12,539 nt of DNA from Desulfoprunum sp. (GTDB lineage Bacteria > Desulfobacterota > Desulfobulbia > Desulfobulbales > Desulfocapsaceae), in contig JAUYSF010000086.1 in assembly GCA_030696435.1 (NCBI GenBank), forward strand, positions 1 through 12,539, read 5' to 3'. A program made the translations under genes and the position numbers. The notes under the pieces are model-generated. The model was given only the letters and a program-made list of their open reading frames with translations, made no database searches and was not told where the DNA came from. Below, piece by piece: positions 9,241 to 12,539 of this stretch (position 1 is its first letter; each line of letters begins with the position of its first letter).

Positions 9241-9944
9241 CAGAAATGCCAACCGATACACATCTCCCACGCATACTCATTGTTGATGATGAGCCGGCGA
9301 TTCAGAGATTTCTCAAAACTGCCCTCTCTAATGGCGAATTTTCTCTGTCTCAGGCAGAAAACGGCCACGCCGCCCTGGCGACAGCAGTTGCAACAAAGCC
9401 GGATGTTATCCTTCTCGACCTGGGACTGCCGGACATGGACGGAGTCGAGGTAATCGACAGGATACGGCAATGGTCGCAGGTGCCGATCATTGTCCTTTCC
9501 GTGCGGGATCGCGAGACGGATAAGGTGAGAGCCCTTGATTCAGGAGCAGACGACTACCTGACCAAACCGTTCGGGGTGGGAGAACTGCTGGCACGCATAC
9601 GGGTGATGCTGCGGCGGTCCTTGCAGCAGACGCCCGAGCCGGTATACCGCATTGATGAGCTGGAGGTCGATCTCGCCCGTCGACTGGTACTGTTGCGAGG
9701 CGAAGAAATTTCGCTCACCCCCACGGAATATGACGTATTGCGACTCTTCGTCATTAATGCCGGAAAGGTGCTGACCCACCGTCAGATTCTCAAACAGATA
9801 TGGGGTTCCGCCTACCTGGAGCAACCCCATATCCTGCGAGTCAATGTCAGCAACCTCCGGCATAAACTCGAAACGGATGCCTCTCGCCCTCGCTATATTC
9901 TGACCGAATCCGGTGTGGGATATCGCTTTAAAAGCGAATCATAA
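9237..9944 (+). CDS. kdpE: KdpE, OmpR/PhoB-type response regulator of the kdp operon
   Basis: Cytoplasmic DNA-binding partner of KdpD that activates kdp transcription when phosphorylated. It has 235 residues (E. coli 225). The receiver domain shows the acidic pair Asp17-Asp18, the phosphorylated Asp61 in VILLDLGLPDMDG, Ser88 (VLSVR) and Lys110 in DDYLTKPF. The winged-helix domain occupies about 138-232 and ends in the family signature YILTESGVGYRF. The start is uncertain: GTG 9237 overlaps the kdpD stop as GTGA, while the in-frame ATG 9246 gives a protein three residues shorter. Neither has a clear ribosome site, so reading probably depends on ribosomes finishing kdpD. It is the last gene of the operon. 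Confidence 0.95.
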   Translation: MTEMPTDTHLPRILIVDDEPAIQRFLKTALSNGEFSLSQAENGHAALATAVATKPDVILLDLGLPDMDGVEVIDRIRQWSQVPIIVLSVRDRETDKVRALDSGADDYLTKPFGVGELLARIRVMLRRSLQQTPEPVYRIDELEVDLARRLVLLRGEEISLTPTEYDVLRLFVINAGKVLTHRQILKQIWGSAYLEQPHILRVNVSNLRHKLETDASRPRYILTESGVGYRFKSES

Positions 9945-9954
9945 CAAGGGTTGC

Positions 9955-9986
9955 ATGAGACAAACCCATAGGTTGCGCAATCTCAT
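9955..9986 (+). other. Possible nested hairpin after kdpE
   Basis: ATGAGA (9955-9960) pairs with TCTCAT (9981-9986), and inside it AACC (9963-9966) pairs with GGTT (9971-9974) around a CATA loop. No T-run follows, so it is at best a weak or protein-dependent end for the kdp message. Confidence 0.25.
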
Positions 9987-10008
9987 ATAGTTCCCAACTT
10001 TCGGTGGG

Positions 10009-10120
10009 ATCGATAGCGATAGCGCTCACTGCAACGAGAAAACGGCGGAAACAGCAAGAATTCGATACCGATAGCGATAGCGATTTCGATACCGATGAAG
10101 CCAATGCCAATGCCAATGAA
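10009..10120. repeat. Hexanucleotide-period tract (NNCGAT units)
   Basis: A short array ATCGAT-AGCGAT-AGCG lies at 10009-10024. A longer one at 10061-10096 has six units, TTCGAT-ACCGAT-AGCGAT-AGCGAT-TTCGAT-ACCGAT, so TTCGATACCGAT recurs exactly 24 bp apart. GAAGCC and then AATGCC twice continue the 6-bp phase. Read on the + strand in one frame it gives alternating Asp (FDTDSDSDFDTD), but that frame has only a GTG at 10004 with no ribosome site, so I do not call a gene. My recollection, unchecked, is that similar tracts occur between genes in some deltaproteobacteria. Function unknown. Confidence 0.75.
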
Positions 10121-10188
10121 CTCAATGGTTACTCATCTTGATCATGAGCAGAAACCACAGTTGAATTTCACTAATGAAGGAGATGGTT

Positions 10189-11109
10189 ATGCAATTTCCA
10201 CAGAGTAAGGGCCTCATTGCTGTCTTATGGGGTGTTGGATTCTCCATGGGAATATTATTTTTCTTTATGATAACTAAATATTATGGCCCTTTCGTGCCGA
10301 TGAAAGACACCTACTTAAATATTGTGAAGAAAAGTGAAATACTGTCACAGATGCGCATCAATCTCCTTAAATCTGTCGAAATGGAGAAAAACGCAGTCAT
10401 GGCACAAACAGATGTGGAATCTCAGGAATTTGCGAACCAGTCACTCGCGGCCTCGACGCTGGTAGAACAAAACTTCAAGCTCCTTCGCTCACTCATTGAT
10501 GCAACCTCCTTGCAAGATGAGGAAAAGCTTGTCAGTGAGTTCAACACCTGTTGGACGGAATTCCGCAAGCTCGATCAGGTCATTTTGGAGCTTGCGGTAC
10601 AGAATACAAATCTCAAGGCTACAGGCCTTTCTCGTGAACAAGCTGCCGATTCAATGCGGCGATTTGAGCTGGCTCTTGAAGATGTTATACGATCAAATCC
10701 AGGGAATCCGAACGAAGGTCGAGTCGCCGGCGCGGCATGGCATGCAATTACTGCGGGTCTGCAAATTTTCAATCTGCACAGTTCCCACATCGCCGAGATA
10801 AGCGATGAGAAAATGGCCCAAATAGAGACACAGATGAAAGTGGATGAACAAGAGGCTTCGAAATCTCTCGATGAACTTACCGGAATCGTTGGCAAAGATA
10901 GCAATGACGCCTTATTACAGGCGAAAGAGGCTTTTTCAGAATTTATGGAAGTGACTGTCAAGGTGATCAAACTGTCCCGACAAAACAGCAATATCAAATC
11001 ACTGGAGCTCTCACTTGGCAGAAAACGTAAAGTTACTGCCCAATGTGAAGAGATCCTTGCTACTTTTCAAGAGGCTGTGCACGACAGGCCTTTCAAGGCA
11101 GCAAAGTAA
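10189..11109 (+). CDS. Membrane-anchored bimodular helical sensor-like protein, no output domain
   Basis: Not recognised as a named gene. It has 306 residues, with one N-terminal membrane helix (about 9-28) after a short charged stretch. The rest is almost entirely predicted helix and is presumably periplasmic. Its two halves resemble each other at a constant offset of 127 residues: WTEF (122-125) then QNTNLK (138-143), and FSEF (249-252) then QNSNIK (265-270). This is the look of the four-helix-bundle or helical bimodular ligand-binding domains of chemoreceptors and kinases. However, no second membrane helix, HAMP, methyl-accepting or kinase domain follows; the frame ends cleanly and no continuation is seen downstream. 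ATG 10189 is chosen because AAGGAG (10177-10182) lies six bases before it; ATG 10174 would leave that site inside the gene. It is more AT-rich than the kdp genes. It might act with a separate signalling protein, or be a relic of a larger receptor. Confidence 0.8.
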   Translation: MQFPQSKGLIAVLWGVGFSMGILFFFMITKYYGPFVPMKDTYLNIVKKSEILSQMRINLLKSVEMEKNAVMAQTDVESQEFANQSLAASTLVEQNFKLLRSLIDATSLQDEEKLVSEFNTCWTEFRKLDQVILELAVQNTNLKATGLSREQAADSMRRFELALEDVIRSNPGNPNEGRVAGAAWHAITAGLQIFNLHSSHIAEISDEKMAQIETQMKVDEQEASKSLDELTGIVGKDSNDALLQAKEAFSEFMEVTVKVIKLSRQNSNIKSLELSLGRKRKVTAQCEEILATFQEAVHDRPFKAAK

Positions 11110-11159
11110 GCTCATTATCCTCAATCAAATGAATACTGGAATAATTCATTTCTGGTTTG

Positions 11160-11182
11160 TCAAGGATCTCTCCTGACTTTTT
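11160..11182 (+). terminator. Weak intrinsic terminator candidate after the helical sensor-like gene
   Basis: TCAAGGA pairs with TCCTGA with one bulged A, around a TCTC loop, followed by C and five Ts. An 8-bp hairpin without a T-run (AAATGAAT/ATTCATTT, 11127-11151) lies just before it. Confidence 0.35.
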
Positions 11183-11206
11183 GAAAGCAATATTTTAGCC
11201 TTACTC

Positions 11207-11272
11207 ATGACGCATCCATTTTTGTTGGAACCAATTTTGTCAAATTGATTCCAACAGGATACGTCATTTTTT
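11207..11272 (+). terminator. Large compound hairpin with T-run between convergent genes
   Basis: The inner stem TGTTGGAACCAATTT (11223-11237) pairs with AAATTGATTCCAACA (11242-11256) over 15 positions with one G-T type mismatch, around a TGTC loop. The outer stem ATGACGCATCC (11207-11217) pairs with GGATACGTCAT (11257-11267), with a five-base bulge ATTTT on one side. Six Ts follow (11267-11272), which fits an intrinsic terminator for the + strand gene ending at 11109. On the minus strand it starts about 32 bases after the stop of the 54-residue gene and has no T-run, so there it could act as a 3' stabiliser. Confidence 0.65.
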
Positions 11273-11298
11273 ATAGCTCCTTCAAAACCACTTTTGAG

Positions 11299-11463
11299 TT
11301 AGCTCCCATTTGCGGAATTGGTTCCAGTGCCTACCATGGAACACACTTGTTTGTCTGGTGCTTTGTCGCATGTATAGGCTCTGTCACCACTCTCGGCGAA
11401 AGCAGTGGAAATGCTCAATACGACCACCATAATGATTCCTGCTACTGAGAAATATTTCTTCAT
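11299..11463 (-). CDS. Small secreted protein, 54 residues, unknown function
   Basis: A short gene read from 11463 down to the stop at 11299-11301. It begins MKKYFSVAGIIMVVVLSIST and continues AFA then ESGD. That is a textbook signal peptide: Lys-Lys, a hydrophobic core at 8-18, and an A-F-A cleavage site after residue 23. The mature part would be about 31 residues and hydrophilic. It has two cysteines (Cys32 and Cys41, in TCDKAPDKQVC) that could form one disulfide, and a Gly/Thr/Ser/Asn-rich tail. AAGAGG lies about eight bases before the ATG. A candidate promoter and a hairpin lie just upstream, and a large hairpin just downstream. I recognise no family. It could be a small periplasmic factor or a secreted peptide; the context gives no further clue. 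The + strand frame over the same bases is an antisense shadow. Confidence 0.72.
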   Translation of the reverse strand: MKKYFSVAGIIMVVVLSISTAFAESGDRAYTCDKAPDKQVCSMVGTGTNSANGS

Positions 11464-11504
11464 GGCAATAAACCTCTTGTTGAGATTTAAATATAGTGAT
11501 TGAT

Positions 11505-11540
11505 ACGTAGCTAGTAACGATTACTAGCTACGTCTTTTTT
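11505..11540. other. Perfect 13-bp hairpin: 5' leader stem of the small gene, or + strand terminator
   Basis: ACGTAGCTAGTAA (11505-11517) pairs without mismatch with TTACTAGCTACGT (11521-11533) around CGA. On the + strand it is followed by C and six Ts, the form of a strong intrinsic terminator, although no + strand gene lies just upstream. On the minus strand it begins about where transcription from the promoter at 11542-11569 should start, so it would cap the 5' end of the message for the 54-residue protein. Confidence 0.65.
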
Positions 11541-11541
11541 A

Positions 11542-11569
11542 AGCATAAAATATGCCATTTGTTTGACAA
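11542..11569 (-). promoter_or_regulatory. Candidate promoter of the small secreted-protein gene
   Basis: Read on the minus strand: TTGTCA (11569-11564, 5 of 6 to the -35 consensus), a 16-base spacer, then TATGCT (11547-11542, 4 of 6 to the -10). The start is expected near 11535, about 70 bases before the ATG. The same bases contain a TTGACA on the + strand, so direction is not certain. Confidence 0.45.
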
Positions 11570-11642
11570 ATCACCATGTGACTGTAAAAATTACATTTAT
11601 TACATTTATTGTTCCATACATTCTTATATAGTCTTAAAAATG

Positions 11643-11716
11643 TGCCTAATTATTAGACAGAGAATCAGGGCAGAGTCTCAGAGATATGCCTAATTATTAG
11701 ACGGGAAAACAGAGCA
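11643..11716. repeat. Two 30-bp imperfect direct repeats with a palindromic core, 44-bp period
   Basis: TGCCTAATTATTAGAC occurs at 11643-11658 and 11687-11702. Similarity continues for 14 more bases (9 of 14), giving 25 of 30 identical over 11643-11672 and 11687-11716. Each copy contains CTAATTATTAG, a palindrome around one central T. The period of 44 bp is about four helical turns. This could be a pair of operator sites or an element remnant. No gene is clearly served by it. Confidence 0.7.
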
Positions 11717-11842
11717 TCATTCAGAAGCCGCCGACCGAGTTTATCAGACCGTTGAGAGGTAGGCTCAATCGAAGGACAAACGTAAGCTTGGATTTGCCGG
11801 CTTTCTTGTTATTTCACCGCCAAATAAAATCTTCAAACAGCC

Positions 11843-11867
11843 TCCTTAATCTTGTTAAGATTAAGGA
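11843..11867. other. Perfect 11-bp hairpin
   Basis: TCCTTAATCTT and AAGATTAAGGA are exact reverse complements around GTT. No T-run follows on either strand, so it is not a standard terminator. It lies about 150 bases upstream of the insertion-sequence promoter. Confidence 0.5.
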
Positions 11868-11996
11868 TAAAAGTTAGCAAGTTGCGAATTCGATATATTT
11901 CAATTAAAACAGATTGATATCCAGTTTATTTTCATTTCTCCTTGTTTTGCCCCTTGACTACTTCTACTTTGTCACATTAGAATACGATTTAACATC

Positions 11997-12025
11997 TTGA
12001 AATACTTTGCATTTTATGCTATAAG
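11997..12025 (+). promoter_or_regulatory. Near-consensus promoter of the insertion sequence
   Basis: TTGAAA (11997-12002), an exact 17-base spacer, and TATAAG (12020-12025) preceded by TGC, making an extended -10. It is the best-looking sigma-70 type promoter in the window. It points at the leader peptide and transposase, with a predicted start near 12032. Confidence 0.6.
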
Positions 12026-12060
12026 AGTTGTATATTTTTCATCAATTCTTAGGAGGTAAA

Positions 12061-12096
12061 ATGAGCCACATGCCAGCCCCAAAAAATCCAGACTGA
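12061..12096 (+). CDS. Possible 11-codon leader peptide before the transposase
   Basis: ATG at 12061 follows a full AGGAGG (12051-12056) and reads MSHMPAPKNPD, then TGA at 12094. The next ribosome site (TAGGAG, 12097-12102) and ATG 12108 follow at once. It has the best translation signal in the area but a product too short to assign. It may feed ribosomes to, or limit, the transposase frame. Confidence 0.3.
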   Translation: MSHMPAPKNPD

Positions 12097-12107
12097 TAGG
12101 AGAAAAA

Positions 12108-12539
12108 ATGACAGCAAACGACCACTCACGGACCTGTCGGTCTCATTTTGTCTTTTTCATGAGCGTTACAAAAAGTTCTTCGTGACCAAGACTCGTTCAG
12201 TTGTCACGCAATCGCTCCAATATCTGAGCGGGCTCTTGCAGACTGTTCGCAAGAATGTAGAACGGATGACCGAAGTCGTCCCGGAAACAGAATATCAATC
12301 ATTGCATCATTTTACTACCCATTCCCCTTGGCCGCACCGTCCAGTAATGGATCAGGTGGCATTGGATGCTGATCGTCTTTTAGGTGGCAGGCCTGATACC
12401 GCTCTTGTTATTGACGAAAGCAGTCTGCCCAAAAAAGGGAAAAAATCTGTCGGCGTTGCCCGTCAATGGTGCGGACGACTTGGCAAGGTTGATAATTGCC
12501 AGACCGGTGTTTATGCCTCGCTGGTTCGTGGGCCGCAGG
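12108..12539 (+). CDS. IS701-like DDE transposase, N-terminal part, apparent frameshift, cut by window
   Basis: The protein-like frame (12158 onward read as HERYKKFFVTKT) holds a helical N-terminal region, YLSGLLQTVRKNVERM and LHHFTTHSPWPHRPVMDQ. It then has DESSLPKKGKKSVGVARQ, where the Asp at 12413-12415 should be the first catalytic residue of the DDE triad, followed by WCGRLGKVDNCQTGV. These are hallmarks of IS701-type (DDE_5-like) transposases. That frame is open from 12065 but has no ATG or GTG before the conserved part, only a GTG at 12182 inside it. The ATG with a ribosome site, at 12108, starts a different frame (MTANDHSRTC...) that stops at 12183. A -1 shift, or a one-base deletion near 12120-12135, would join them. 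So this is either a decayed copy, a sequence error or a frameshift-controlled transposase. I cannot tell which, and no canonical slippery heptamer is visible. Confidence 0.7.

Larger units (their letters stand above)
11464..12060. other. AT-rich stretch without a protein gene, rich in hairpins and repeats
   Basis: Nearly 600 bases with no convincing protein gene on either strand. It contains the presumed promoter and 5' hairpin of the small minus-strand gene. It also has a tandem pair of TTACATTTA (11591-11608), two 30-bp imperfect direct repeats, an 11-bp perfect hairpin and the promoter of the insertion sequence. The left boundary of the insertion sequence probably lies somewhere in the second half but could not be placed. 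A minus-strand frame with AGGAGG and a TTG start near 11830 gives only about 24 residues and was not called. Confidence 0.6.
12061..12539 (+). mobile_element. Left part of an IS701-like insertion sequence
   Basis: Called from the DDE transposase fragment and its own promoter and leader. The left terminal inverted repeat could not be identified without the right end, which lies beyond the window, so the start given is only the first coding signal. The true element edge is probably somewhat further upstream. Confidence 0.5.

Noticed and set aside
9988..10010. Terminator formed by TCCCA/TGGGA after kdpE
   Set aside because: Stem of only five pairs around an eight-base loop and no T-run.
9928..10125. 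A 65-codon minus-strand frame over the kdpE end and the hexamer tract
   Set aside because: Low-complexity translation of the repeat, no ribosome site, and it overlaps conserved kdpE coding sequence.
10004..10141. A 45-codon + strand frame from GTG with an Asp-rich repeat (FDTDSDSDFDTD)
   Set aside because: No ribosome site before the GTG, and the residue pattern is a direct product of the hexamer DNA repeat.
11245..11448. A 67-codon + strand frame
   Set aside because: Antisense to the small secreted-protein gene; no ribosome site, starts inside the terminator hairpin, and the minus strand has the better signals.
11563..11590. + strand promoter with TTGACA and TAAAAA, 16 apart
   Set aside because: The -35 is perfect but the -10 is poor and no + strand gene follows for about 470 bases; it overlaps the better-placed minus-strand promoter. 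Kept only as a doubt on direction.
11643..11716. The twin repeats as a minimal CRISPR array or integron attC site
   Set aside because: Only two copies with a 14-bp gap, no cas genes, and no GTTRRRY core sites or integrase; the spacing does not fit either.

Overview
The window looks like chromosomal DNA from a Gram-negative bacterium, most likely a deltaproteobacterium (Desulfobacterota, Desulfobulbales-like). That placement is an impression from protein style, the strong AGGAGG ribosome sites and an intergenic hexamer tract. It is an inference and could not be searched. The first 10 kb has the even, GC-leaning codon use of core genes. From about 10.1 kb on the DNA is visibly more AT-rich and reads as accessory sequence.

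Region 1 (1-9944) is a potassium-uptake locus, all on the + strand. It opens with a Kup-type K+ transporter that lacks only its first few codons at the window edge. A 337-base control region follows, then a complete kdpABCDE operon. KdpA is the K+-selective channel-like subunit, KdpB the P-type ATPase, KdpC the accessory subunit, KdpD the sensor kinase and KdpE the response regulator. kdpA and kdpB are 3 bases apart. The kdpB/C, C/D and D/E pairs overlap (ATGA, ATGA, GTGA), so the pump and its sensor are probably made from one message. Kup would give bulk, low-affinity uptake and Kdp emergency high-affinity uptake when K+ is scarce. The control region holds two near-identical 15-bp direct repeats, the second lying where the -35 of an extended -10 promoter would be. 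This suggests an activator-dependent promoter, with KdpE as the obvious candidate. No kdpF was found.

Region 2 (9945-11109) has a spacer with a striking 6-bp-period tract (NNCGAT units). A gene follows for a membrane-anchored, all-helical protein made of two similar halves. It resembles the sensor part of chemoreceptors but has no HAMP or signalling domain.

Region 3 (11110-12060) is AT-rich and rich in hairpins. It hides a 54-residue secreted-protein gene on the minus strand (signal peptide, two cysteines in the mature part). A perfect 13-bp hairpin lies at its presumed transcript start and a large compound hairpin just past its stop. Further on are a pair of 30-bp imperfect direct repeats with a 44-bp period and an 11-bp perfect hairpin.

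Region 4 (11997-12539) is the left part of an insertion sequence. It has a near-consensus promoter, an 11-codon leader peptide and the N-terminal part of an IS701-like DDE transposase. The transposase frame has no usable start of its own and appears to need a frameshift from the ATG at 12108. The gene runs off the window.
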